Source: Brucella tritici (lineage in GTDB: Bacteria; Pseudomonadota; Alphaproteobacteria; Rhizobiales; Rhizobiaceae). Taken from it: 64,000 nt of DNA. The translations under genes were made by a program, and so were the position numbers. The stretch is taken from positions 62,001 to 126,000 of the forward strand of contig NZ_WBWA01000009.1 of the NCBI RefSeq assembly GCF_008932295.1. Direction: 5' to 3'. Every line of letters begins with the position of its first letter. The stretch's first letter is position 1. Positions 34,622 to 44,626 of this stretch are shown here, one piece after another. The notes beneath the pieces are model-generated. The model had not been told where the DNA came from and made no database searches. It was given only the letters and a program-made list of their open reading frames with translations.

Positions 34622-35752
34622 ATGGCTGATAGGGCTGAGGTTGTGGTGACAGGTTTGATCGGGTCCGGTTTCATGGGCAAGACGCACGCCCTCGCGCTCG
34701 CAAACGTCAACCGGGTGTTCGACTTACCGATTGAAGTGCAGCTTCACACATTGGCCGATGTGAATGTGGAATTGGCAAAAAAAGCCGCAAAACAACTGGG
34801 ATTTGCAAATGCTACCGACAATTGGCGTACACTGATCTCAAACCCGGATATCAATCTCATCGACATCACAACGCCAAACCGGTTTCACAGGGAAATGGCG
34901 CTCGCCGCCATTGAAGCGGGCAAACACGTCTATTGTGAAAAGCCGCTTGCACCCACCGCTGCTGAGTGCCTCGAAATGACGCTCGCCGCGGAACGGAAAG
35001 GTGTTCAGACTGCCGTTGGGTTCAACTATCTGAAAAATCCGATGATAAAACTGGCCAAGGAAATCATCGACAGCGGTGAACTGGGCGAAATTCGCAATTT
35101 TCGCGGTATTCATGCGGAAGACTTCATGGCGGACGCTCACATTCCATGGACCTGGCGTCTTGATCCGGCAGGTGGTGGAGGAGCATTAGCCGATATAGGC
35201 AGCCATATCATCGCTACAGCACGCCATCTTGTTGGGCCGATAACGGCGGTAATGGGAGACGCCGTCACAATCATCAATGAGCGCCCAGATAGTTTGAACC
35301 TTTCGCAGATGAAACCTGTGGAAGTGGACGATGTTTGCCGCGCTTTCGTACGTTTTGAAAACGGAGCGACCGGTACACTCGAAGCAAGCTGGATCACCAG
35401 CGGTCGCAAGATGCAGCACGATTTCGAGATTTCCGGATCGAAAGGCTCCCTGTTCTTTTCGCAGGAACGCTTCAACGAACTCGACCTGTTTCTCTTTTCC
35501 GACAAAAAGGGACAACAGGGCTTCCGCAAGATTTTCGCCGGACCTGAACACGAACCCTATGGCGCATTTTGCGTAGCTGGCGGCCATCAGATTGGCTTCA
35601 ATGATCTCAAGACAATCGAAGTGCGCGACTTCCTGCTTGCCACAATGGGACAGAAGAACAATCACGCCGATTTTCGCGAAGGATATGAAGTCCAGAAGAC
35701 GGTAGAAATCATCTACGCCTCCTCCCGCGAGCGTCAGTGGAAAAATGTCTAG
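34622..35752 (+). CDS. Gfo/Idh/MocA-family NAD(P)-dependent dehydrogenase
   Basis: The 376-residue protein has an N-terminal Rossmann fold (GLIGSGFMGKTHALAL, residues 10-25), the family motif CEKPLAPTAAECLEM with the catalytic Lys, and GGGALADIGSHIIATARH in the second domain. Relatives oxidise inositol, glucose, or other sugars and polyols. It is divergent from, and probably co-regulated with, the sugar ABC operon and SDR gene, suggesting a shared polyol or sugar pathway. GGAGG lies 7 bases before the ATG at 34622; the ATG at 34616 is too close. Its TAG stop shares bases with the stop of btuD. Confidence 0.88.
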   Translation: MADRAEVVVTGLIGSGFMGKTHALALANVNRVFDLPIEVQLHTLADVNVELAKKAAKQLGFANATDNWRTLISNPDINLIDITTPNRFHREMALAAIEAGKHVYCEKPLAPTAAECLEMTLAAERKGVQTAVGFNYLKNPMIKLAKEIIDSGELGEIRNFRGIHAEDFMADAHIPWTWRLDPAGGGGALADIGSHIIATARHLVGPITAVMGDAVTIINERPDSLNLSQMKPVEVDDVCRAFVRFENGATGTLEASWITSGRKMQHDFEISGSKGSLFFSQERFNELDLFLFSDKKGQQGFRKIFAGPEHEPYGAFCVAGGHQIGFNDLKTIEVRDFLLATMGQKNNHADFREGYEVQKTVEIIYASSRERQWKNV

Positions 35753-36522
35753 CCTACACGGGAGGTCGGATGGACGATGAACTCGCCATCCACCGTCATG
35801 ATTTTCGCTCGAATACCGTAGACATCATGCAATAGCTGTGGCGTGAGAACTTTCGTTGGTTCCCCATCCGCAACGATATGTCCCTTGTCGAGCAGAATAA
35901 GGCGCGTGCAATGCTGTGCCGCAAGGCTCAACTCATGCAATGAGGCGACGACAGTCCTGCCCTCTTTTGCAAGTTCAGCGAAGCTTTCCATCAGCCCAAG
36001 CTGATGAGAAGGGTCGAGCCCGGCCACCGGCTCATCGGCGAGCATTACAGGCGTATCCTGCGCCAGAACGCGTGCGATCAGCACGCGCGCCCGCTCTCCA
36101 CCGGAAAGCTCGATCGCCGACCTTTCCCGAAATCGCGTAACGTCCATGCGCTGCATTGCAGCCTCGATGAGCATTCTATCCTGCGCACTCATGCTCGCAA
36201 AAACCGGCTTCAAAGCCGAGCGCCCCAAAGAAACAAGCATCTCCACTGATACCGGCCATGCAACATCACGCTCCTGCGGCAGATAAGCGAGGTTCTGCGC
36301 TTTTGTTGAAGCGCTCATGTAGCGCACATCGTCCGTGTCGAGCGAAATATCCCCGCTGGACCTCACAAGTCCCAAAATGGCGCGCAACAATGTCGTTTTC
36401 CCGGCGCCGTTAGGTCCGATCAGCCCGATGAATTCACCGCCATGAATATCGAAACTTGCGTCGCTGAGTGCCGCCTTCCCGCCAAGCGTAACGGAAAGAT
36501 TTTTTATCGAAAGCGATGTCAT
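35749..36522 (-). CDS. btuD: Vitamin B12 ABC transporter ATPase
   Basis: The 257-residue FecCD-linked ATPase has Walker A GPNGAGKTTLLRA near residue 35, signature LSGGERARVLIARVLAQ, Walker B VMLADEPVAGLD and ASLHELSLAAQHC as H-loop. It powers BtuC. It is the last gene of a cobalamin-riboswitch operon, so B12 is the likely cargo; without that context a haem or siderophore role would be equally possible. GGAGG precedes the ATG at 36522 and the start overlaps the btuC stop by 4 bp. Confidence 0.85.
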   Translation of the reverse strand: MTSLSIKNLSVTLGGKAALSDASFDIHGGEFIGLIGPNGAGKTTLLRAILGLVRSSGDISLDTDDVRYMSASTKAQNLAYLPQERDVAWPVSVEMLVSLGRSALKPVFASMSAQDRMLIEAAMQRMDVTRFRERSAIELSGGERARVLIARVLAQDTPVMLADEPVAGLDPSHQLGLMESFAELAKEGRTVVASLHELSLAAQHCTRLILLDKGHIVADGEPTKVLTPQLLHDVYGIRAKIMTVDGEFIVHPTSRVG

Positions 36523-37520
36523 ACAAGCTGCCTCCGATACTTGAACACAAGCCACAGAAAGAATGGTGCGCCAATGATTGCCGTCAGAACGCCCAGTTTC
36601 AGTTCACGCCCCGGCATGACGACACGCACCAATACGTCAGCAGCCAACAACAGGGCAGCCCCGCCGAAACCGCTTGCAACCAGCAATCGTGATGGACGCG
36701 CACCGACAAGCGGACGCAGAAGATGAGGAACAACCAGCCCTACGAAACCGATGGCACCGGCAACAGCGGTGGAAGCACCCACGCAGGCAGCTGTACCCAG
36801 CACGGCAAAAAGCTGCACACGAGCCAGATTGACGCCCATCGTTGCCGCAGCATCGGCCCCCAGTGTCAGACTGTCGAGTGATCGCCCGAGTGCCAGGAGC
36901 ATCGCCCAGCCAATAAGGATAAATGGTGCGGCGAGAGCCACATGCGTCATCGATCTGTCGGCCAGCGAACCGAGCATCCAGAAGACGATTTCCATTGCGG
37001 CAAACGGGTTGGGCGACAGGTTGAGCGCCAGCGCCGTCAATGCACCAGCAAGACTGGTTACCGCGACACCGGCCAATATGACCGCAAGCGTACCGGCATT
37101 GCGCCCGGCTAGAAGCTTGACGAGAAACACCGACACAAAGGCACCTGCCAGCGCGAGGAGCGGCAAAGCCAGCGGAAACAAGAGTGAGAGACCGCTATAA
37201 ATAGCGATAACCGCACCGAATGACGCGGATGCGCTCACGCCAAGCAGGCCGGGTTCGGCGAGCGGGTTGCGCAGGTAGCCCTGCAAGGCAGCACCGGAAA
37301 ATCCAAGCGAGGCACCGATAAGAAGCGCGAGCAGTGCCCGAGGCAAGCGAATTTCGCGCATGACCAGCACGATCATTTCGCTGTCATCACCCAAAAGCGC
37401 CTTGAGGCTGTCAGGGATACTGATCGCCGCCGGCCCGGTCAGCAACGAAACAATGAAGAGCAAAGCCACAAGCATGGCCAGCCCGCCGAGCAGAAGATAG
37501 AAGCGGTTACGTTCAGTCAC
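36519..37520 (-). CDS. btuC: Vitamin B12 ABC transporter permease
   Basis: The 333-residue FecCD-type permease has about ten helices, with REIRLPRALLALLIGASLGFSGAALQGYLRNPLAEPGLLGV and the C-terminal GFVGLVVPHLLRPLVG. These are family hallmarks. I chose the GTG at 37520: GGAGG lies 6 bases upstream and the start overlaps the btuF stop by 8 bp. The ATG at 37568 would lie well inside btuF. The residue run quoted is split here by two segments of conserved sequence. Confidence 0.85.
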   Translation of the reverse strand: MTERNRFYLLLGGLAMLVALLFIVSLLTGPAAISIPDSLKALLGDDSEMIVLVMREIRLPRALLALLIGASLGFSGAALQGYLRNPLAEPGLLGVSASASFGAVIAIYSGLSLLFPLALPLLALAGAFVSVFLVKLLAGRNAGTLAVILAGVAVTSLAGALTALALNLSPNPFAAMEIVFWMLGSLADRSMTHVALAAPFILIGWAMLLALGRSLDSLTLGADAAATMGVNLARVQLFAVLGTAACVGASTAVAGAIGFVGLVVPHLLRPLVGARPSRLLVASGFGGAALLLAADVLVRVVMPGRELKLGVLTAIIGAPFFLWLVFKYRRQLV

Positions 37521-38352
37521 GCGCCGCCTCCGCAAGTTCCGCCACGGCTTCAACGCTGAATGGCCCACCGCAAACCGTCAGATTATCCGCTATCGTCACC
37601 GCTCTCGCCTGTTTTTCAAGCGCCCGCAACACCGGATGTTCGAAATTCTCGAAAGCCAGCGCAGGCGCACGATCTCTTGAACTACGCACCAGAATATCCG
37701 GCTTCTCGAGCACCAGCTTTTCCAGCGGCAGCAGAGCTGAACCGCTGACCCCCGCCTTGTCGGCCAGATTATCAAGTCCGGCAAGACGCACAGCCTCATC
37801 CACCAGTGTTCCCCGACCTGACGTGTAACTGTTGGCATAATAAAGCGCGACCGTCTTGCGGCGAACCGGAAGCTGGATTGCCGCCAAAGCAGTTTTCATT
37901 CTATCGATTTCCCGACTGGCTTCCGCCTGTCTTCCGAGTAACTCACCCATACGATGCAGATGGTCTTCTATATCGCCGAACGAGCGTGCTGGCGCGAACT
38001 CTTCCACACGAACACCGAGCCTGCGCAATAGCCCAACCGTTGCCCTCGACGAGAATGTGCCCGCCAGCACAAGATCAGGTTTCATCAGAAAGACTTCTTC
38101 TGCCTGCGCATGGTTGACCGGAAACTCCCGGGCTTTTGCCGCCATGACGGACAATTCCGGGTCCTGCGACAAGTACGAAACCGACTGCAACTGGCCCTCA
38201 TTGGCCAGCAGCAATGCCAGCTGATCGGTGCATACGTTGATGGAAACGACGTGATGGGGAATGTCCCCCGCGTCTGCCGAATTTCGAACGAATAAGGCCA
38301 GCCCCGCCGCGAGGCAGAAGCTGGTGATCCATTTTGCGGATGCCCTTTTCAT
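37513..38352 (-). CDS. btuF: Periplasmic vitamin B12-binding protein
   Basis: The 279-residue protein has an N-terminal signal sequence (WITSFCLAAGLALFV, cleavage near ADA, residue 28) and a type III binding-protein fold: VVSINVCTDQLALLLANEGQ, LSQDPELSVM and MKPDLVLAGTFSS. It passes B12 from the periplasm to BtuCD. It stands 13 bp downstream of btuB and overlaps btuC. The assignment to B12 rests on the riboswitch and the TonB receptor. Confidence 0.82.
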   Translation of the reverse strand: MKRASAKWITSFCLAAGLALFVRNSADAGDIPHHVVSINVCTDQLALLLANEGQLQSVSYLSQDPELSVMAAKAREFPVNHAQAEEVFLMKPDLVLAGTFSSRATVGLLRRLGVRVEEFAPARSFGDIEDHLHRMGELLGRQAEASREIDRMKTALAAIQLPVRRKTVALYYANSYTSGRGTLVDEAVRLAGLDNLADKAGVSGSALLPLEKLVLEKPDILVRSSRDRAPALAFENFEHPVLRALEKQARAVTIADNLTVCGGPFSVEAVAELAEAARD

Positions 38353-38365
38353 TCTCTGTTCAGCC

Positions 38366-40243
38366 TCAGAAGTTCCGGGTCAATCCGAGATTGATCGTGC
38401 GTCCCGGTGCAATATAGCCAGAGGAGGTCTGATAGTCCTTGTCAAAAATATTCTCGACCGAGAACTTCAACTGCGACTGCTTGTCGATGGAATAGAGCGC
38501 CACGAAATCAGCCGTCACATAATCTCCGAGTTTCTTGCTATTTGCAGCATCTGCATAACGCGAACCGCCATAAATCAGCCTTGCAGTCAGATCGAGCTTT
38601 TCAATCGGCGTGAAATTGACCTCTGCCGCCCCCTTGAAACGTTCGCGATAGGGAAGGTCGTTTCCGGTGTCTTCATCGATTGGCCGTTTGAAGTCCACTA
38701 TGCCTTTGACACCCCACTGATCGTTGAAGCGATGATCGAGCGTCGCTTCAAACCCGGTTATGTGAGCCCGATCAACGTTTACGGGCAACCAGAAATGTGT
38801 TTGCTCATCCTCTCGCCAACTGATGCCCTGCTTTAACCGGGTGTCGTAGAAAGCCATATCCAGAGTAGTGCCAGCACCGATCCGCCAATTCAAACCGAGT
38901 TCATATGAACCCGATTTTTCGGGTTTCAGATCAGGGTTTCCCGACATCGGATAATAAAGATCATTAAACGTCGGCGCGCGGAAACCTGTCGCATAAGAAG
39001 ACCTCAGCACCAGATCGGGCAAAATTTCATAGCTCGCGCCAAGGTTATAAGTGGCAACGTCGCCAAATTGACTGTTGTGGTCGTAACGAACGCCACCATC
39101 AACGCGCAACGCCTCATATTCCAGCGAATACTGACCAAATACTGCAGCCAGATCACGACTGGTTTCATCGTAAGCAACGGTGGTGTTGATCTCCTCACGA
39201 TAGGCTTCCACACCACCAGTCACGGTATGATTGACGTTGCCGGTATCAAAACTCTTCTCCGTCGACGCAAAGACCCCATAACGCTTGGTTTCAAACCGGT
39301 CCGAACCGCTCACGCCTTTCCGGAAGTTGCGGCTGTTGTCGATACCGCTGCTGAATTCCAGCGTGGATGACCAGTCCGCCGTATGATCGATGCGCGTTCC
39401 GATCTTGCCCGTAAATGCGGTACTATCGGCCTGGTCCGGTGACGGTGCCTTGGCATCATATTGATTGCGCCCTCGGCTAAGGAGACCGTCCGCATAAATT
39501 CTACCCCAGTCGAAGTCCTTCGACAGGGCAAAGTTGAAAGAGCCTTGCAGAAATCCGTCGCGATCCGGTTCATGCCCATAGGCATCTGCTGTGGTGAAAT
39601 CATATCCTTGGGTGCCAGTTATGGCTGCACCGAAAGCATAGTCGATACCATCGTTACTCCGTCCCTGAATGGACCCGGACGCATACCCACCCCATGGGTG
39701 GCTGACACCGGTAGAAAGACTGCCGCACCAGGAGCGCTCACCGCAAGCGCCACCCTGCTTGGTGATGATATTGATCACCCCACCCATGGCATCGGCACCG
39801 TATTGCGCTGAATGCGCACCCTTTGCGATCTCAATGCGGTCGATCGAACTTAGGGGAATATTCGCCAACGCGGTTGAGCCGCTTGTTGCCGACGCGGTGC
39901 GCACGCCATTGACCAGAACGACCGTCTGCGTGGAGGACATCCCGCGAATGGAAATTCCGGCGGAAGAGCCCTGCCCACCATTCGTCTTGATGGAAACCCC
40001 GCTATAGGACTTCAGCAGCGACTGCAGATCCGGAGCTGCCGAGCGTTCTATGTCCGCTGAATCGATCACAGTCACGGACGAGGTCGAGCGCTGCAGCGAA
40101 GATGCGCGGCGCAATGGCGTGATCACGATTGTATCAAGGACGACACTACCATCGCTGTCTGGCAGACTCTGAGCAAGTGTCGTGGACGGCAGCGCAAGAA
40201 CACTGGCCGATACCAATAGAACAGATGATTTCAAAAGATGCAT
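38366..40243 (-). CDS. btuB: TonB-dependent outer-membrane vitamin B12 receptor
   Basis: The 625-residue receptor has a signal peptide (cleavage near TTLAQ, residue 25) and a TonB box-like segment (DTIVITPLRR). The plug domain has SSSVTVIDSADIERS-type sequence, ISIRGMSSTQTVVLVNG and GADAMGGVINIITKQGG. The beta-barrel ends in SGYIAPGRTINLGLTRNF with C-terminal Phe, as needed for outer-membrane insertion. It is directly preceded by a cobalamin riboswitch, which identifies the ligand as B12 or a related corrinoid. Confidence 0.92.
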   Translation of the reverse strand: MHLLKSSVLLVSASVLALPSTTLAQSLPDSDGSVVLDTIVITPLRRASSLQRSTSSVTVIDSADIERSAAPDLQSLLKSYSGVSIKTNGGQGSSAGISIRGMSSTQTVVLVNGVRTASATSGSTALANIPLSSIDRIEIAKGAHSAQYGADAMGGVINIITKQGGACGERSWCGSLSTGVSHPWGGYASGSIQGRSNDGIDYAFGAAITGTQGYDFTTADAYGHEPDRDGFLQGSFNFALSKDFDWGRIYADGLLSRGRNQYDAKAPSPDQADSTAFTGKIGTRIDHTADWSSTLEFSSGIDNSRNFRKGVSGSDRFETKRYGVFASTEKSFDTGNVNHTVTGGVEAYREEINTTVAYDETSRDLAAVFGQYSLEYEALRVDGGVRYDHNSQFGDVATYNLGASYEILPDLVLRSSYATGFRAPTFNDLYYPMSGNPDLKPEKSGSYELGLNWRIGAGTTLDMAFYDTRLKQGISWREDEQTHFWLPVNVDRAHITGFEATLDHRFNDQWGVKGIVDFKRPIDEDTGNDLPYRERFKGAAEVNFTPIEKLDLTARLIYGGSRYADAANSKKLGDYVTADFVALYSIDKQSQLKFSVENIFDKDYQTSSGYIAPGRTINLGLTRNF

Positions 40244-40390
40244 TTTCCCTCAACCCGCCGAACCGGAGACCGATACCGGCTTTTCCTCGCACCGCAGGTT
40301 GAAGTGATCATGGCACTGAAGTGCCCCTCTTCCCGACGGCAACATTTCAACAATGTCACCGCCACGGACAGCCGCGCCTGGACACACCCC

Positions 40391-40615
40391 GTATCCATGC
40401 ATGGGTGACCGGATACGGCAGGTCTCCTGACTTCCGGGTCGTCGCTTTCCCTCCGCCTTCCCGAGTGCATCGACTGCTCTCAGTGGCTTTCACCGCTTGC
40501 GCGGCTGTGGAGGATAGCTCTCCGGTTACAGTTGCGGGGGCAGTCGCGGCATCAGCCAGAATGGCTTCACCGTGTTCCCTTTTCATCCGCCTTGATAGCG
40601 GAACCGTTTCCTGAG
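40391..40615 (-). promoter_or_regulatory. Cobalamin riboswitch upstream of btuB
   Basis: Read on the minus strand, the conserved elements appear in order: GGGAACACGGTGAAGCC (40579-40563), GACTGCCCCCGCAACTGTAA (40545-40526), GCCACTG (40487-40481), CGGGAAGGCGG, and the 3' block GACCCGGAAGTCAGGAGACC followed by TGCC (40440-40417). A final stem GTATCC/GGATAC (40391-40416) follows and may be the expression platform. Binding of adenosylcobalamin or related forms lowers expression of the btuB-F-C-D operon. Confidence 0.97.
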
Positions 40616-40674
40616 AATTGCGATAGCAACATGGTTAAGGATTCGCAACTCCGCTGAAGCGCAATCCGGCACAG

Positions 40675-40708
40675 AAAACTGAATCACATTCACAAGGAAT
40701 GGATTCAG
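40675..40708 (-). terminator. Terminator of the efflux operon
   Basis: On the minus strand CTGAATC and GATTCAG, with inner CATTC/GAATG arms and one bulged base, form a long stem around a 5-base loop, followed by TTTTC. It ends the transcript that includes the YhhJ-like permease gene, 24 bp after its stop codon. Confidence 0.75.
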
Positions 40709-40731
40709 CCTCCTGTTTTCAAAGAATTTTC

Positions 40732-41844
40732 CTATCGCAGGAATGCGCGGAAACGCTGGAGCGCAAAATAAAACAACACCAAGCCAATGACGATCAGTGC
40801 CAGGAATTGCGGCCAGACAACGCCCAGCCCTGCTCCGCGAAACAGGATCGATTGCGCCAATATGACGAAATGCGTATTCGGCGCTGCCAGCATGATTGTC
40901 TGGATGATTTCAGGCATGCTTTCCCGGGGCGTTGTCCCTCCCGAAAGCACCTGCAAAGGCAAAAGCACCAACATCAGCAACATTCCAAACTGCGGCATCG
41001 ACCCAGCCGCAGTGGCCAGAAAAATACCAAGGCTGGTCGTTGCGAAAAGCTGGAGCGCTGCACCAACGAGAAACAGCGACACCGACCCATAGATCGGAAC
41101 GGCAAGCAGCCCCTGCACCACGAAAACCAGTGCAAACGCCGAGGCAACCAGCACGACCAGCCCCATGGACCAAATCTTGCTGACCATGATTTCAACCGGC
41201 GTCACTGGCATTACCAATAGATGTTCTATGGTTCCGTGTTCGCGTTCCCGAATAAGCGCGGCGCCCGTTAGGATGATCGATAGCATCGTAACCGATGAAA
41301 TCACATTGTTGATCGCCCCGAACCACCCCTTGTTCAAATCCTGATTGAACCTCGCCCTGAGATTGAGTTCGATGGGCGTTTGTGCACTACCGCGATAGCG
41401 ATTGAGGAATTCGCTCACCTCACTCGACACAATCGACTGCACATAGCCGCCACCGGTAAAGGCCTGGCTCATTCGGGTTGCATCGACATTGAGCTGAATG
41501 GTCGGCGAACGGCCAGCCAGAAGATCACGCTGGAAATTCGGCGGTATGTTCAGTGCAAATGTATCAAGCCCCTCATCCATCCGGGCATCCATTTCGTAGG
41601 ATGAAATCAGCTTCGGCGGTACGAAGTATGGCGGATAAAATGCCGTCGTGATCCGGCTCGAAACAGGCGACTGATCTTCATCGACAATCGCTATCGCCGC
41701 ATTGTTGAGAGTCTCAGGCATCGCCTTGGAAGCCGTATAAATTGCAAGCGTAAAAGCATAGACGATCAGGATCAGCAGCATTGGATCGCGCGCCAGACCG
41801 CGCAGTTCCTTCACGCCAAGCTGGAATATGTTGGATATCCGCAT
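40732..41844 (-). CDS. yhhJ: ABC-2 type efflux permease, YhhJ/YbhR-like
   Basis: The 370-residue inner-membrane protein starts with a helix (PMLLILIVYAFTLAIYTASK), has a large periplasmic loop (to about residue 180) and five or so C-terminal helices, with REREHGTIEHLLVMPVTP, the ABC2 signature. It probably works with the RbbA-like protein and the HlyD-like adaptor as an export pump. The ATG at 41844 comes one base after the stop of the upstream gene and has AGGCGAG nearby; the open frame extends 20 codons further but only inside that gene. Confidence 0.85.
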   Translation of the reverse strand: MRISNIFQLGVKELRGLARDPMLLILIVYAFTLAIYTASKAMPETLNNAAIAIVDEDQSPVSSRITTAFYPPYFVPPKLISSYEMDARMDEGLDTFALNIPPNFQRDLLAGRSPTIQLNVDATRMSQAFTGGGYVQSIVSSEVSEFLNRYRGSAQTPIELNLRARFNQDLNKGWFGAINNVISSVTMLSIILTGAALIREREHGTIEHLLVMPVTPVEIMVSKIWSMGLVVLVASAFALVFVVQGLLAVPIYGSVSLFLVGAALQLFATTSLGIFLATAAGSMPQFGMLLMLVLLPLQVLSGGTTPRESMPEIIQTIMLAAPNTHFVILAQSILFRGAGLGVVWPQFLALIVIGLVLFYFALQRFRAFLR

Positions 41845-41845
41845 C

Positions 41846-44626
41846 TTAGCTCGCCTGTTTCTTGAGAAGAACGATAGCGAGCGCCATGAGAACCGGCACC
41901 GCAATCAGCAGCGGCAAAAACGAGCCTGCGAGATCGGCAAACCCCAAGGCCTTGGAGAAAACCCCGCGCGAAATGGTTACGAAATAGGTCGCCGGATAGA
42001 TTTTACCGATGAACGCGCCCGCACCTTGCAGCGACGATACGGGGTCAATGATACCGGAATACTGCACAGCCGGAATGAGTGTCAGAAGCGCCGTTCCGAA
42101 GATCGCTGCGATCTGGCTGTTCATGAAGGTGGACAGCACCAGCCCCATGCCGGTCGCGATCGTGACATAGAGCAGCGCCGCCAGCGCATAAGTCGGAAAA
42201 CTCCCTGTGAACGGGACCCTGAAAATAAACACCGCAAAGGCTGTCAACATCAGGAAATTCAAAAATGCCAGCCCGATATAGGGCAGTTGCTTGCCGAACA
42301 GAAACTCGAATTTCGTCACGGGCGTCACGTAAAAATTGATAATCGACCCCAATTCTTTTTCGCGAACCACGCTCAACACTGCCAGCATCGAAGGGATCAT
42401 GAGAAGCAGTAGCGGAATCACCGCCGGCACCATAGCTACGAGGCTTTGCACATCGGGATTATAGCGGTAGCGTATCTCCAGATTGAAACTGCCGGCATTC
42501 GCCGCGCTGCCGTAAAGCTCGCGGGCTTTCTGCGTCAGCCAGTTGGCGTGCATGCCCTGAACATAGCCTTTGATTGTCTCGGCTCGTGTGGGCATAGCGC
42601 CGTCAATCCAGGCGGCAACTTCCACCGGGCGCCCACGCATGACATCTGCGGCAAAATTCGGCGGTATCTCGATAGCCAGACTGATCTCGCCATCCCGCAT
42701 TCGCCGGTCCAGATCATCGTAGTCGGTTATGGGAGGCTGTTCGGAAAAATAGCGCGAACCTGCAATCTGCTGCGTGTAATCACGGCTGATCGTCGTATCG
42801 TCACGGTCGAGCACCGCAAATTTCAGATCCTCGACATCCAGGTTAATGCCATAGCCAATGACAAACATCAGGATGACACTACCGAGTATAGCCAATGTTG
42901 CGCGGATCGGATCGCGTTTCAGTTCAAGCGCCTCGCGCCGCGTATAGGCCAGCATTCGCCGCAGGTCCGGCAACCAGCTTGACGCCTTCTTTGGGTGCGT
43001 CTCGCCTATCTCTGTCGTCGGTTCTGGGAGAATTGCAGGCGACGCCACTGTTTGTTCTGTCTCGCCAATGGCGTCCTGAAGATATGCGACGAAAGCTTCT
43101 TCCAGAGTCTTAGCATGGCGACTTTCGGTAATCGCCTTAGGCGTATCGCTAATCAGAACTTTACCTGCATGCATCAGCGAAATCCGGTCGCAAAGCTCGG
43201 CTTCATTCATGAAATGGGTAGAAACGAAGATCGTAACATTGTCCTCGCGCGACAGATCGGCGAGGATTTGCCAGAAAGCATCGCGAGCGACCGGGTCCAC
43301 ACCTGATGTCGGCTCATCAAGAATGAGAATATCAGGTGAATGGATCAAAGCCACAGCCAGTGACAGGCGCTGGCGGATACCGAGCGGCAAGGCGTCGGGT
43401 AAGGAATCCATAACCTCAATAAGATCAAATCGTTCGGTCAAATCCTTGATACGGCGCTCGGTCAGATCCGGTGCCATATCGAACAATTTGGCATGAAGTT
43501 CCAGATTCTGACGAACGGTCAACTCTGAATAGAGCGAAAACGCTTGCGACATGTATCCGACATGGCGGCGTATATCGATATCCTTGGGATCGACCTCTCG
43601 CCCGAACAGCCGCGCCGTTCCCTCACTGGCAGGCAACAACCCGGTCAAAACCTTCATGGTCGTGGTCTTGCCGCAACCGTTGGACCCCAGAAATCCGAAG
43701 ATTTCACCACGCGGAATTCGAAAACTTACATCATTCACGGCAGTGAAGTTGCCGAAGCGAACAGTGACGTGTTCTGCTTCAATCGCGATCTCAGCATCCG
43801 CACCGAAATCACGATGTGGAATTTCGATATCCTGATGGCCTTTCCGCAATTCTTCCGGCAGGAGCGCGATGAAAGCCGCATCGAGATTGGGAGTGTTGGT
43901 GCGCTGCAGCAATTCGTGCGGTGTACCCGTCGCCAGAATCTGCCCATCATTCATAGCGACCAGCCAGTCAAAGCGCTCGGCCTCTTCCATATAGGCCGTG
44001 GCGACGATGACACTCATTCCGGGACGATCCTCGCGGATGTCATCAATCAGCTCCCAGAACTGGCGTCGGGATAGAGGGTCAACGCCCGTCGTTGGCTCAT
44101 CGAGTATAAGCAGGTCAGGATCATGGATGAGCGAACAGCACAGGCTGGTCTTCTGCTTCATCCCGCCTGATAGCTTGCCAGCCGGGCGATCCGCGAAAGC
44201 CGACATGCCCGTGCGTGCCAGAAGATCGACGATGCGACGCTCACGCTCTTTTCGATTATGTCCGAACAGCCGTCCGAAAAAGTCGATATTCTCGAACACC
44301 GAAAGCGTGGGATAGAGGTTCTTCCCAAGCCCCTGCGGCATATAGGCGATACGGGGATAAGCAGACTGAAGATGCCGCTTATCCGAAATATCACCGCCGA
44401 GAACCTCGATGCGCCCTTGTTGCATCGTCCGCGCTCCGGCGACCAGCGATAACAGGCTCGATTTCCCAACCCCGTCAGGCCCGATCAAACCAACCATGCA
44501 GCCAGCGGGAATATCAAGGGTCACCTCGCGCAGAGCCCGTGCCTTCCCGTAGGACAATCCTACGCCTTGCGCGCGGACGACAAAGCTGTCGTCTTTGGCA
44601 CCAGCTTCGACAGGAGCGTCGTTCAT
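41846..44626 (-). CDS. rbbA: RbbA-like protein: two ATPase domains fused to ABC-2 permease
   Basis: The 926-residue protein has two ABC ATPase domains in tandem, then an ABC-2 permease. First domain: Walker [13 protein letters not shown], signature [16 protein letters not shown]. Second: Walker [28 protein letters not shown] as a degenerate signature, DEPTSGVD. The permease part starts near residue 570 and has [17 protein letters not shown]. coli RbbA was described as a ribosome-associated ATPase, but this gene order (HlyD-like, RbbA, ABC-2) is that of an efflux pump. Its ATG overlaps the adaptor gene's stop by 4 bp (ATGA). Confidence 0.88.
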   Translation of the reverse strand: MNDAPVEAGAKDDSFVVRAQGVGLSYGKARALREVTLDIPAGCMVGLIGPDGVGKSSLLSLVAGARTMQQGRIEVLGGDISDKRHLQSAYPRIAYMPQGLGKNLYPTLSVFENIDFFGRLFGHNRKERERRIVDLLARTGMSAFADRPAGKLSGGMKQKTSLCCSLIHDPDLLILDEPTTGVDPLSRRQFWELIDDIREDRPGMSVIVATAYMEEAERFDWLVAMNDGQILATGTPHELLQRTNTPNLDAAFIALLPEELRKGHQDIEIPHRDFGADAEIAIEAEHVTVRFGNFTAVNDVSFRIPRGEIFGFLGSNGCGKTTTMKVLTGLLPASEGTARLFGREVDPKDIDIRRHVGYMSQAFSLYSELTVRQNLELHAKLFDMAPDLTERRIKDLTERFDLIEVMDSLPDALPLGIRQRLSLAVALIHSPDILILDEPTSGVDPVARDAFWQILADLSREDNVTIFVSTHFMNEAELCDRISLMHAGKVLISDTPKAITESRHAKTLEEAFVAYLQDAIGETEQTVASPAILPEPTTEIGETHPKKASSWLPDLRRMLAYTRREALELKRDPIRATLAILGSVILMFVIGYGINLDVEDLKFAVLDRDDTTISRDYTQQIAGSRYFSEQPPITDYDDLDRRMRDGEISLAIEIPPNFAADVMRGRPVEVAAWIDGAMPTRAETIKGYVQGMHANWLTQKARELYGSAANAGSFNLEIRYRYNPDVQSLVAMVPAVIPLLLLMIPSMLAVLSVVREKELGSIINFYVTPVTKFEFLFGKQLPYIGLAFLNFLMLTAFAVFIFRVPFTGSFPTYALAALLYVTIATGMGLVLSTFMNSQIAAIFGTALLTLIPAVQYSGIIDPVSSLQGAGAFIGKIYPATYFVTISRGVFSKALGFADLAGSFLPLLIAVPVLMALAIVLLKKQAS

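Noticed and set aside
34393-34710. A 105-codon minus-strand frame in the divergent promoter region
   Set aside because: It overlaps the start of the dehydrogenase gene and the palindrome, has no ribosome binding site and no recognisable protein features.
35749-40243. A haem or siderophore identity for the TonB receptor and ABC transporter
   Set aside because: A full cobalamin riboswitch directly precedes the receptor gene, which makes vitamin B12 far more likely.
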